From the NCBI GenBank assembly GCA_038213135.1, contig JBBQTQ010000117.1, positions 1 through 5,085 on the forward strand: DNA of 5,085 bases, in the 5' to 3' direction. The notes beneath the pieces were generated by a model. It had not been told where the DNA came from, searched no databases, and worked only from the letters and a program-made list of their open reading frames with translations. Below, piece by piece: positions 1-5,085 of this stretch (the first letter of the stretch is position 1; each line of letters starts with the position of its first letter). The position numbers were made by a program, and so were the translations under genes. This DNA is from JBBQTQ01 sp038213135. GTDB taxonomy: Bacteria; Actinomycetota; Thermoleophilia; Gaiellales; Gaiellaceae.

Positions 1-141
1 TCTACCGCAACAGCGGCGAGCGCACCGCCGCCCTCGCCGGCTGGCTTGACTGGTACAACCGGCTCAGACCACACCGCTCACTCGGCCGAAAACCACCACT
101 CACCCGGCTCGCCGAGATGAACAACCTTGCTGGGACCAACA
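1..141 (+). mobile_element. Right end of an IS481-family insertion sequence (left part outside window)
   Basis: The segment encodes the C-terminus of an IS481-type DDE transposase and runs up to ...ACCAACA, directly before a TCTAGA hexamer. Read from outside inwards, the end is TGTTGGTCCCAGCAAG..., which has the TGT terminus expected of IS481-family inverted repeats. IS481 of Bordetella is known to insert at NCTAGN and duplicate those 6 bp, and TCTAGA fits. I therefore place the element boundary between 141 and 142. The left end and its inverted repeat are not in the window, so the boundary is inferred from the family pattern, not from paired repeats. Confidence 0.75.
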
Positions 142-146
142 TCTAG
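3..146 (+). CDS. IS481-family transposase, C-terminal fragment (5' end outside window)
   Basis: The frame is open from the window edge and gives 47 residues before a TAG stop. It contains WLDWYNRLRPHRSLGRKPPLTRL, shown here as the tract WYNRLRPHRSLGRKPP plus flanks, which is the typical tail of the rve integrase core in IS481 transposases, just after the last acidic residue of the DDE triad. The DDE residues and the N-terminal helix-turn-helix lie upstream of the window, so whether the enzyme is intact cannot be judged. The last codon (ATC) takes only its first base from the element, and its other two bases plus the TAG stop lie in the presumed target TCTAGA. Bordetella IS481 appears to be built the same way, with a stop in CTAG. 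The gene converges with the minus-strand phosphotransferase-like gene and the two overlap at CTAG. Confidence 0.85.
   Translation, partial: YRNSGERTAALAGWLDWYNRLRPHRSLGRKPPLTRLAEMNNLAGTNI
121..141 (-). repeat. Candidate right terminal inverted repeat of the IS481-family element
   Basis: The minus strand reads TGTTGGTCCCAGCAAG followed by GTTGT, starting at the proposed element edge. The TGT terminus and the overlap with the last codons of the transposase are usual for this family. The matching left repeat is outside the window, so the repeat length is a guess. Confidence 0.5.
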
Positions 147-147
147 A
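142..147. repeat. TCTAGA target site (right copy of presumed target duplication)
   Basis: TCTAGA is a perfect palindrome that fits NCTAGN, the known 6-bp target and duplication of IS481. It holds the TAG stop of the transposase on the plus strand (144-146) and the TAG stop of the phosphotransferase-like gene on the minus strand (145-143). The left copy would lie beyond the window start. Confidence 0.6.
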
Positions 148-931
148 CCGCGAGCCGGCAGGCGAGCTCGACCGGACCCTCGAACGGCGCCCACTCGTGG
201 GAGGGGAAGAGCGAGTGAACGACGAGCCGGAACAGGAGTCCGCGGATCAGGTACTGAGGGAAGTTCGGGACGTGGCGAACCGTCTCGAGCACCGACTCGT
301 CGGCTCCCTGCCAGACGAGCGCGTCCGTGATCATGATTCCGTACGCGAAGCCGGCGGGTGCCCAGACGGGCGAGACGTCGATGATCGCGGGCGGCAGGCC
401 GTCCGCGAAGAGGACGTTGCCGGCGAGGTCGCCGTGGATCACCTGGAGCGGGTCGTCGAGCGGACCGCGGAAGGCGGCGAGGCGCAAGACGTGCGGGACA
501 TCCGCGAACTCCTCGGCCGTCCGGACGCCGAGGGCGACCTGCTCGCCGACGAACCAGGGATCGGTGCGGGCGCTCAGAAAGGCCGGCTTCGGCAGCCCGG
601 CGAGGGCGCCGAGGAAGCGCTCGCCCACCGCGATGAGCTCGTCCCAGCGCCGCTCATACGTCCCGGCGAGCCATGGCCAGGCCGTCCAGCCCTCGACGAC
701 GAGCCTCCCGTCGGCGGCCGCCAGCGGTGGCGCAAGCCGAAAGGCGTCCCGCGGGGTGCGGGCCAGCACGCCGGCCTCCCATTCCAGCTGCGCCGGAGAG
801 CGGTCGAGCGGCTTGAGCACCGCGTTCCCGGCCCGCCACGCGAGGCCGCTGCCACCGGCCAGAGGCTCGGGCTCCGCCGAAACCGCGAACGCCGCCAGCA
901 CTGTCCGATCCGGCCGTGTTCTCTCCGCCAT
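143..931 (-). CDS. Aminoglycoside phosphotransferase-like protein, actinobacterial TIGR02569 type
   Basis: This 262-residue protein has the APH/choline-kinase fold signature. The Brenner-type loop HGDLAGNVLF lies at about 166-175, with catalytic-base candidate Asp168 and metal-ligand candidate Asp172-equivalent Asn172. IIDVSP follows, with Asp185 as the DFG-like metal ligand. The order and spacing fit the uncharacterised actinobacterial family TIGR02569, including GWRA/GWTA-like 'VEGWTAWPWLAGTYE' and the C-terminal block FPQYLIRGLLFRLVVHSLFP. The substrate is unknown, and antibiotic resistance should not be assumed. I chose the ATG at 931 because the family N-terminus aligns there; the frame is open to an ATG at 1027, but that adds 32 unlike residues. 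No Shine-Dalgarno is well placed: GGGGAGGAGG at 960-951 is 19 bases away and has no in-frame start close behind it. The C-terminus ELACRLAV looks natural, so the IS insertion at the stop appears to have left the protein whole. Confidence 0.85.
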   Translation of the reverse strand: MAERTRPDRTVLAAFAVSAEPEPLAGGSGLAWRAGNAVLKPLDRSPAQLEWEAGVLARTPRDAFRLAPPLAAADGRLVVEGWTAWPWLAGTYERRWDELIAVGERFLGALAGLPKPAFLSARTDPWFVGEQVALGVRTAEEFADVPHVLRLAAFRGPLDDPLQVIHGDLAGNVLFADGLPPAIIDVSPVWAPAGFAYGIMITDALVWQGADESVLETVRHVPNFPQYLIRGLLFRLVVHSLFPSHEWAPFEGPVELACRLAV

Positions 932-1031
932 CGTCTTAAGGCGTACCCAGCCTCCTCCCCGAGGCGAGCGTAATGCAAGAGTTGCGACCCATGGGAAACG
1001 AGACCGTGTCGAGAGTGTCACAACCACTCCC
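932..1031. promoter_or_regulatory. Divergent intergenic region, probable back-to-back promoters
   Basis: This 100-base gap separates the minus-strand kinase-like gene from the plus-strand SRPBCC gene, so promoters for both should lie here. I could not pick out a convincing -35/-10 pair on either strand. Visible structure is limited to a perfect 8-bp palindrome CCCATGGG (988-995), a direct repeat GTGTC (1006-1010 and 1015-1019) and a short inverted repeat GAGTG-7-CACTC (1013-1017 and 1025-1029) just before the GTG at 1032. The last could be an operator, but 5-bp arms may arise by chance. Confidence 0.35.
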
Positions 1032-1460
1032 GTGAGGTGGCGGGCTCAGCGTGAGCTGCTGGCGAGCCGGGCCGACGTCTGGGCGCTCCTCGCCGAGCCC
1101 TACCACCTCGCGGACTGGTGGCCCGACATCCAGGGGGTTCGGCCCGACGAGCGGCGCCTCGCGCCAGGAGCCCGCTGGCAGGTGATCGTGATGTCCCACC
1201 ATCCGCTCGCGCCGGCGCCGCCGAAGGAGTCGCTCCTCGTCGTCACGCGCGTCCAGCCGCCGGAGCTCGCCGCCTGGAATCTCCTGCTCCAGAAGCTCGC
1301 GCTCGAGGTTCTGCTCACGCCACTTTCGCCGGAGCGCACGCTCGCCACGATCACCGTCGAGGCCCCCTGGCGCCCGGAGCTCCTCGGCCGCCGGCGCACG
1401 CTGCCGCGCGTCGCGGTGGATCGCCTCCATGCGCTCTGCCAGACTGCGGCGACCCTGTGA
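1032..1460 (+). CDS. SRPBCC (START/polyketide cyclase-like) superfamily protein
   Basis: The 142-residue product has the N-terminal pattern of SRPBCC ligand-binding proteins: a first strand (RAQRELLASRADVWALLAEP, residues 4-23) leading into a helix, then YHLADWWPDIQGV (24-36), where Trp-Trp-Pro is typical of the polyketide cyclase/dehydrase-like group. Length and the final amphipathic helix (about 120-142) fit a single helix-grip domain. Such proteins bind hydrophobic ligands or act as cyclases, and no ligand can be inferred here. GTG at 1032 is the only reasonable start: the frame is open far upstream, but that part is antisense to the kinase-like gene and reads as low-complexity Arg/Ala/Ser. 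No clear ribosome-binding site precedes it, so a leaderless message is possible. It ends 18 bases before the next gene and may be co-transcribed with it. In mycobacteria steA occupies this upstream position. Confidence 0.78.
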   Translation: MRWRAQRELLASRADVWALLAEPYHLADWWPDIQGVRPDERRLAPGARWQVIVMSHHPLAPAPPKESLLVVTRVQPPELAAWNLLLQKLALEVLLTPLSPERTLATITVEAPWRPELLGRRRTLPRVAVDRLHALCQTAATL

Positions 1461-1469
1461 CCTAGGGTC
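1451..1469 (+). promoter_or_regulatory. Inverted repeat over a possible -10 box upstream of the mctB-like gene
   Basis: GACCCT (1451-1456) and AGGGTC (1464-1469) are perfect 6-bp arms around a 7-base spacer containing the SRPBCC stop codon. TAGGGT at 1463-1468 fits a TANNNT -10 element and would put transcription start a few bases before the ATG at 1479, giving a nearly leaderless message. No good -35 hexamer is seen 17-18 bases upstream. No T-tract follows, so an intrinsic terminator is unlikely. The site could be an operator controlling an internal promoter. Confidence 0.3.
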
Positions 1470-1478
1470 TCTCTGCCG

Positions 1479-2378
1479 ATGTTCGACCTGCGCTACCACG
1501 TCGCCTCGCTGGCGGCGGTCTTTCTCGCCCTGATCATCGGCATCCTCGTCGGCGTCGGGATCTCGAGCGGCGGCTTCGTCAGCAAGAGCGAGCGCTCGCT
1601 CCTGAACGCCCGCATCGCCGAGCTCCAGGGTCGCCTCGACTCGGCGACGGCGCAGGCGGGGGAGCTGGCACAGGCCCAGGTCGCGGCGCAGGCGTTCGTC
1701 AAGGACTCCTACCCGGCGCTGATGTCGGGCCGGCTCGCCGGGAAGCGGATCGCGGTCGTCTTCGTGGGCGCGATCGACGACCGGCTCAGCTCGCTCGTCG
1801 AGAAGACGCTCTCCGACGCCGGCGCCTCCGGGCCTCTTCGCGTGCGCGCGATCAAGGTGCCGATCGACGTCCAGTCGCTCGACGCGACGCTCGCCAAGCG
1901 GCCGGCCCTGGCATTTCTCGTCGGCGACAAGGAACTGGCGAACCTCGGACGCCGGCTCGGCACCGAGTTCGCGCTCGGAGGCAAGACGCCGCTCTGGCAA
2001 GCGCTCTCGACGCAGCTGGCGGAGGAGCGCTCGGGCGCCGACAAGCCGCCTGCGGACGCGGTCGTGGTCGTCCGCTCGGCGAGCCCGCAGGCGCAGCGGA
2101 CAGCCAGATTCCTCTCCGGCTTCTACCACGGGCTTTCGGCCGCCAACGTCCCCGCGGTCGGCGTCGAGATCACCACCGCCGAGGTCTCCGCCGTGCCGGT
2201 GTTCGCACGCGCGAAGCTCTCCACCGTCGATGACCTCGAGACCCCTGCGGGGAAGCTCGCGCTCGCGATCCTGCTCGCAGGTGGCGACAACGGCAACTAC
2301 GGCCTGAAGCCCACCGCGCGCGACGGGGAGTTGCCGCCGGTCGAGCCGGTACCGCTGCCGGTCGGCGCGGGTGGCTGA
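1479..2378 (+). CDS. MctB/SteB-family membrane-anchored protein ('copper transporter' family, DUF3186)
   Basis: The 299-residue product begins MFDLRYHVASLAAVFLALIIG, matching the start of M. tuberculosis Rv1698 (MctB). One membrane helix lies at about 8-28, then a heptad-like coiled coil (about 37-72), an extracytoplasmic alpha/beta domain from about 90 (KRIAVVFVG), the family signature STVDDLETPAGK (248-259), GNYG near 272-275 and a Pro-rich tail (285-299). Rv1698 was described as a copper efflux/outer-membrane factor, and the corynebacterial homologue is SteB, a cytokinetic-ring/cell-separation protein acting with SteA. This copy has no Cys, only Met1 and Met82, and two His, which argues for the SteB-like role. 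The domain probably faces outside the membrane. The ribosome-binding site is weak. The stop overlaps the next gene's GTG by 8 bases, and pyrG follows one gene later, a partly conserved order (Rv1698-Rv1699). Family assignment is firm; function is not. Confidence 0.88.
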   Translation: MFDLRYHVASLAAVFLALIIGILVGVGISSGGFVSKSERSLLNARIAELQGRLDSATAQAGELAQAQVAAQAFVKDSYPALMSGRLAGKRIAVVFVGAIDDRLSSLVEKTLSDAGASGPLRVRAIKVPIDVQSLDATLAKRPALAFLVGDKELANLGRRLGTEFALGGKTPLWQALSTQLAEERSGADKPPADAVVVVRSASPQAQRTARFLSGFYHGLSAANVPAVGVEITTAEVSAVPVFARAKLSTVDDLETPAGKLALAILLAGGDNGNYGLKPTARDGELPPVEPVPLPVGAGG

Positions 2379-3570
2379 ACCGCTCTCCGTCCTCGTCGCC
2401 GCGCGGGACGAGGAGGAGCGGATCGCGGAGACCGTAGCGGCGCTCCGTGCTGCGTTCCCCGACGCCGAGGTGATCGTCGCCGACGACGGCTCGCGTGACG
2501 GCACCGCAGCGGCCGCCGAGCGGGCCGGCGCGCACGTCCTGCGCCTGCCGCGGCGCGGCAAGGGGCAGGCGCTCACTCTGGCCGAGCGGGCGGCGCTTCC
2601 GGGACGGCTCCTGCTCTGCGATGCCGACCTCGCAGGCGACCTCGCGCCGCTCCTGGACAGCAAGGCTGACCTGGCAGTCGCCGCCTTCGCCGAGCGCCGC
2701 GGGGGCGGCTTCGGGATCGCCAAGGCAACCGCCCGATCGCTGATCAAGCTGCTGACCGGCTTCGAGCCGAGAGAGCCTCTCTCCGGCCAGCGGGCGCTCT
2801 CACAACGAGCCCGCCACGCCTGCTTCCCGCTTGCCCCCGGCTTCGGTTGCGAGGTGCGGATGACCGTCGACGCGCTCGACGCCGACCTCGGCGTCGAGGA
2901 GGTGGAGCTGCCGCTGGGCCACCGCGAGACCGGCCGCGACCTTGCGGGGTTCCTCCACCGAGGCCGCCAACTCCTCGACGCACTGCTCGCGCTCGGCCCG
3001 CTCGCCACGAACCACCGGGGTCTGCGGCTGCCGCTCGTCGGCTGGGCAGTCGCCGGCCGCGAGCCGGTCGTGACCGCGATCGGGCTCCTCGACGACCTCT
3101 ACTCGGGCCCGGAACGCGGGATCCGAGCGCATCTCCGCGTGCGCCGGACGACCGGGGTCCTGAAGGCCGTCGCGATCCCCGCCTACGGCCTCTTCCGCAC
3201 GAGAAGCGTCTCCGGCGCGCTCCTCGTCGGTCTGGCCGCGAACCTCCTGAACCAGCTCGACACCCGCCCAGGTCGCGCCCTGAAGGCCTACCTCGCGGCC
3301 GCGATCCCGCTTCGCGCACCGCTCGTTCCCGCCGTCCTGCTCGCTCCCTACGATCTCCGCGAGATGGCGATGCTGGGGGACGGGGGCGCCAACGGGCTGG
3401 GCGCGTTGCTAGGCTTGAGTTCCGTGGAGAGATTCACGGGACGAGGCCGCTGGCTTGCGATCACCGCGCTGACCGGCCTCAACCTCTTCGGTGAGCTCCA
3501 CTCCTTGAACGACCTGATCGAGCGCACGCCGTTCCTGCGCGGCCTCGACCGGGCAGGACGACCGGCGTGA
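2371..3570 (+). CDS. Fused GT2 glycosyltransferase / compact MraY-like phosphoglycosyltransferase
   Basis: This 399-residue protein has two parts. Residues 1-200 are a GT2 (GT-A fold) domain: SVLVAARDEEERI (6-18), nucleotide-binding ADDGSRDGT (37-45), metal-binding DAD (84-86), PLSGQRAL (136-143) and the HRETGRDLAGF segment (184-194). Residues 213-399 match a MraY/WecA-type subfamily: NHRGLRLP (214-221), LLDDLYSG with the Asp pair 241-242, NLLNQLDTRPGRALK (291-305), PYDLREMAMLGDGGANGLGALLGL (about 326-349) and IERTPFLRGLD (383-393). MraY-type enzymes transfer sugar-1-phosphate to polyprenyl phosphate, and a GT2 domain could add a second sugar. That pairing is inference. The membrane half is about 190 residues against 320 or more in MraY, lacking the first helix and much between HRG and DD. 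The start is GTG at 2371 inside the upstream gene's end (8-bp overlap), and the stop overlaps pyrG by 4 bp (GTGA), so all three are probably coupled. Activity of the shortened half is uncertain. Confidence 0.8.
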   Translation: MAEPLSVLVAARDEEERIAETVAALRAAFPDAEVIVADDGSRDGTAAAAERAGAHVLRLPRRGKGQALTLAERAALPGRLLLCDADLAGDLAPLLDSKADLAVAAFAERRGGGFGIAKATARSLIKLLTGFEPREPLSGQRALSQRARHACFPLAPGFGCEVRMTVDALDADLGVEEVELPLGHRETGRDLAGFLHRGRQLLDALLALGPLATNHRGLRLPLVGWAVAGREPVVTAIGLLDDLYSGPERGIRAHLRVRRTTGVLKAVAIPAYGLFRTRSVSGALLVGLAANLLNQLDTRPGRALKAYLAAAIPLRAPLVPAVLLAPYDLREMAMLGDGGANGLGALLGLSSVERFTGRGRWLAITALTGLNLFGELHSLNDLIERTPFLRGLDRAGRPA

Positions 3571-5085
3571 AGTACGTCTTCGTCACCGGGGGCGTCGTCT
3601 CGTCGCTCGGCAAGGGGATCACCGCCGCCTCGCTCGGCCGCCTCCTGAAGGCGCGCGGGCTGAAGGTCGAGGTGCAGAAGTTCGACCCGTACATCAACGT
3701 CGACCCGGGCACGATGAGCCCGTTCCAGCACGGCGAGGTGTTCGTGACGGAGGACGGCGCCGAGACGGATCTCGACATCGGCCACTACGAGCGCTTCATC
3801 GACGAGAACCTCTCGCGGAGCGCGAACCACACGGCCGGCAGCGTCTGGAACGCGGTCATCCGCAAGGAGCGGCGCGGCGAGTACCTGGGCTCCACGGTTC
3901 AGGTGATCCCGCACATCACGAACGAGATCAAGGAGCGCATCCGGCGCGGGGCGGAGGCGACCGACTGCGACGTGGTGATTACAGAGATCGGCGGCACCGT
4001 CGGCGACATCGAGTCGCTGCCGTTCCTGGAGGCGATCCGCCAGTTCCGCCGCGAGGTCGGCCAGGCGAACGTTCTGTACCTGCACGTCACGCTCGTCCCC
4101 TTCATCGAGTCCGCCGGCGAGCTGAAGACGAAGCCGACCCAGCACTCCGTCAACGAGCTGCGCCGCATCGGTATCCACCCCGACATCGTCGTCTGCCGCT
4201 CGCGCGACCCGCTCTCCTCGGAGATCCGGGACAAGATCGCCCTCTTCGCCGACGTCGACCTGGAGGCCGTGATCTCGAACGAGGACGTGCCCGATGTCTA
4301 CCTCGTGCCGGAGGCGCTGCGCGCGCAAGGCCTCGACACCCTCGTCTGCGAGAAGCTCGGGCTGGAGGCGGGCGAGTGCGACCTCGGCGAGTGGAGCGAG
4401 CTGACCGAGCGGATCGGCGAGCGGCGCGACCACGTCGAGATCGCGCTCGTGGGCAAGTACGTGAAGCTCCACGACGCGTACCTGTCGGTGCACGAGGCGC
4501 TCAAGCACGCGGGTATCCATCACGCCTGCCACGTCAGGGTGCGCTGGGTCGACGCGGAAGGGATGTCGCTCGAGGAGGCGCAGGCCGAGCTGGAGCAGGT
4601 CGACGGCGTGCTCGTGCCGGGCGGTTTCGGCTCGCGCGGCTGGGAGGGCAAGATCCTGGCGTGCCGGGTCGCGCGGGAGCGCGGGATCCCGTATCTGGGC
4701 ATCTGCCTCGGCATGCACGTCGCCGTCTCCGAGTTCGCCCGGCACGTTGTCGGGCTCGACGGCGCCAACTCGACCGAGATGGATCCCGAGACGCCGTTCC
4801 CGGTGATCGACCTCCTGCCCGAGCAGAAGGAGGTCGAGGATCTCGGCGGCACGATGCGGCTCGGCGCGCAGGCGGTCGAGGTCGGCGAGGAGACACGCGC
4901 TCGCGAGGCCTACGACGAGCCCGTGATCCACGAGCGCCACCGGCACCGTTACGAGGTGAACAACCACTTCCGACCGAAGCTCGTCGTCGCCGGCCTGGTC
5001 GTCTCCGGGACGGTCTACGAGGGCCGGCTCGTCGAGATCGTCGAGCTGCCCGACCATCCCTGGTTCGTCGCCAGCCAGTTCCATC
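3567..5085 (+). CDS. pyrG: CTP synthase (glutamine-hydrolysing), 3' end outside window
   Basis: PyrG converts UTP, ATP and glutamine to CTP in the cytoplasm, the last step of pyrimidine nucleotide synthesis. The 506 codons present cover all but roughly the last 30-45 residues. The amidoligase domain (1 to about 265) shows TGGVVSSLGKGI with P-loop Lys16, QKFDPYINVDPGTMSPFQHGE (37-57), Asp70 and Glu140 in TEIGGTVGDIES as Mg ligands. The class I glutamine amidotransferase domain starts near VEIALVGKY (290) and has nucleophile Cys380 in GICLGMH, Glu404 in ANSTEMD and ERHRHRYEVNN (456-466). The catalytic His/Glu pair would follow the window end, where FVASQFH leads into the usual HPEF. One oddity: residue 384 is His (CAC), where the family has Gln. 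The GTG start overlaps the stop of the glycosyltransferase gene (GTGA), and the protein begins exactly at the conserved MKYVFVTGG. There is no room for a separate promoter, so expression should depend on the upstream operon. Confidence 0.97.
   Translation, partial: MKYVFVTGGVVSSLGKGITAASLGRLLKARGLKVEVQKFDPYINVDPGTMSPFQHGEVFVTEDGAETDLDIGHYERFIDENLSRSANHTAGSVWNAVIRKERRGEYLGSTVQVIPHITNEIKERIRRGAEATDCDVVITEIGGTVGDIESLPFLEAIRQFRREVGQANVLYLHVTLVPFIESAGELKTKPTQHSVNELRRIGIHPDIVVCRSRDPLSSEIRDKIALFADVDLEAVISNEDVPDVYLVPEALRAQGLDTLVCEKLGLEAGECDLGEWSELTERIGERRDHVEIALVGKYVKLHDAYLSVHEALKHAGIHHACHVRVRWVDAEGMSLEEAQAELEQVDGVLVPGGFGSRGWEGKILACRVARERGIPYLGICLGMHVAVSEFARHVVGLDGANSTEMDPETPFPVIDLLPEQKEVEDLGGTMRLGAQAVEVGEETRAREAYDEPVIHERHRHRYEVNNHFRPKLVVAGLVVSGTVYEGRLVEIVELPDHPWFVASQFH

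Noticed and set aside
143..931. Aminoglycoside resistance gene
   Set aside because: The fold is shared, but the sequence fits an uncharacterised actinobacterial family. Its position beside an IS end is explained by insertion at the stop codon, not by a mobile resistance cassette.
197..973. Plus-strand open frame of about 258 codons opposite the kinase-like gene
   Set aside because: The minus strand carries HGDLAGN and IIDVSP in the right order for the APH fold. The plus-strand product is Arg/Glu-rich and without motifs.
988..995. CCCATGGG palindrome as a specific operator
   Set aside because: A single 8-bp palindrome in GC-rich sequence is weak evidence and has no second copy nearby. It is noted only within the intergenic entry.
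932..1027. N-terminal extension of the kinase-like protein to the ATG at 1027
   Set aside because: The extra 32 residues do not resemble the family N-terminus and would use up almost the whole divergent promoter region.
327..1031. Upstream extension of the SRPBCC frame to a start near 327
   Set aside because: This part is antisense to the kinase-like gene and reads as Ser/Arg/Ala-rich filler. The SRPBCC domain starts directly after the GTG at 1032.
1451..1475. Intrinsic terminator after the SRPBCC gene
   Set aside because: The 6-bp stem is short and is followed by CTCTCTGCCG, with no T-run.
936..3008. Minus-strand open frame of about 690 codons
   Set aside because: It is antisense to three well-supported genes, reads as Arg/Ala/Ser-rich low complexity with no recognisable domain, and is open only because of the high GC content.
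3348..5084. Minus-strand open frame of about 578 codons over the pyrG region
   Set aside because: The opposite strand encodes an unmistakable CTP synthase. The antisense product is Asp/Leu/Arg/Val-rich with no known motif, the typical mirror of a GC-rich gene.

Overview
This 5,085-base window is strongly GC-rich and almost entirely coding. Three of its genes start with GTG, and antisense frames stay open for long distances because third codon positions are mostly G or C. The gene content points to Actinomycetota: an actinobacterial-type small-molecule kinase-like protein (TIGR02569 type) and an MctB/SteB gene close upstream of pyrG, as in Mycobacterium tuberculosis (Rv1698-Rv1699). A deep lineage such as Thermoleophilia/Gaiellales would fit, but that placement is inference.

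Layout. Bases 1-147 are the right end of an IS481-family insertion sequence: the transposase C-terminus, a probable terminal inverted repeat starting TGT, and a TCTAGA hexamer that fits the NCTAGN target of IS481. The element sits exactly at the stop codon of a minus-strand phosphotransferase-like gene (143-931), and the palindromic CTAG supplies the TAG stop on both strands. A 100-base divergent intergenic region (932-1031) follows. A plus-strand run of four genes then reads through to the window end: a small SRPBCC/START-like protein (1032-1460), an MctB/SteB-family membrane-anchored protein (1479-2378), a two-domain glycosyltransferase (2371-3570) and CTP synthase pyrG (3567 to past the end). 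The last three overlap by 8 and 4 bases, indicating one translationally coupled operon.

The most unusual gene is 2371-3570. Its first half is a GT2 glycosyltransferase with DDGS and DAD motifs. Its second half carries the signature motifs of the MraY/WecA polyprenyl-phosphate phosphoglycosyltransferase superfamily (HRG, DD, NxxNxxD, GDGGANGLG), but in a shortened form with a variant DTRPGRALK loop. Next to an MctB/SteB protein, whose corynebacterial homologue SteB acts in cell separation, this suggests a role in making a lipid-linked envelope glycan. The 'copper transporter' label for the MctB-like protein is poorly supported here: it has no cysteine and only two methionines and two histidines. 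PyrG is the housekeeping CTP synthase. Its known catalytic residues are present as far as it can be read, but the usually conserved Gln of GICLGMQ is His.

I saw no tRNA, rRNA, CRISPR array, riboswitch or convincing intrinsic terminator.
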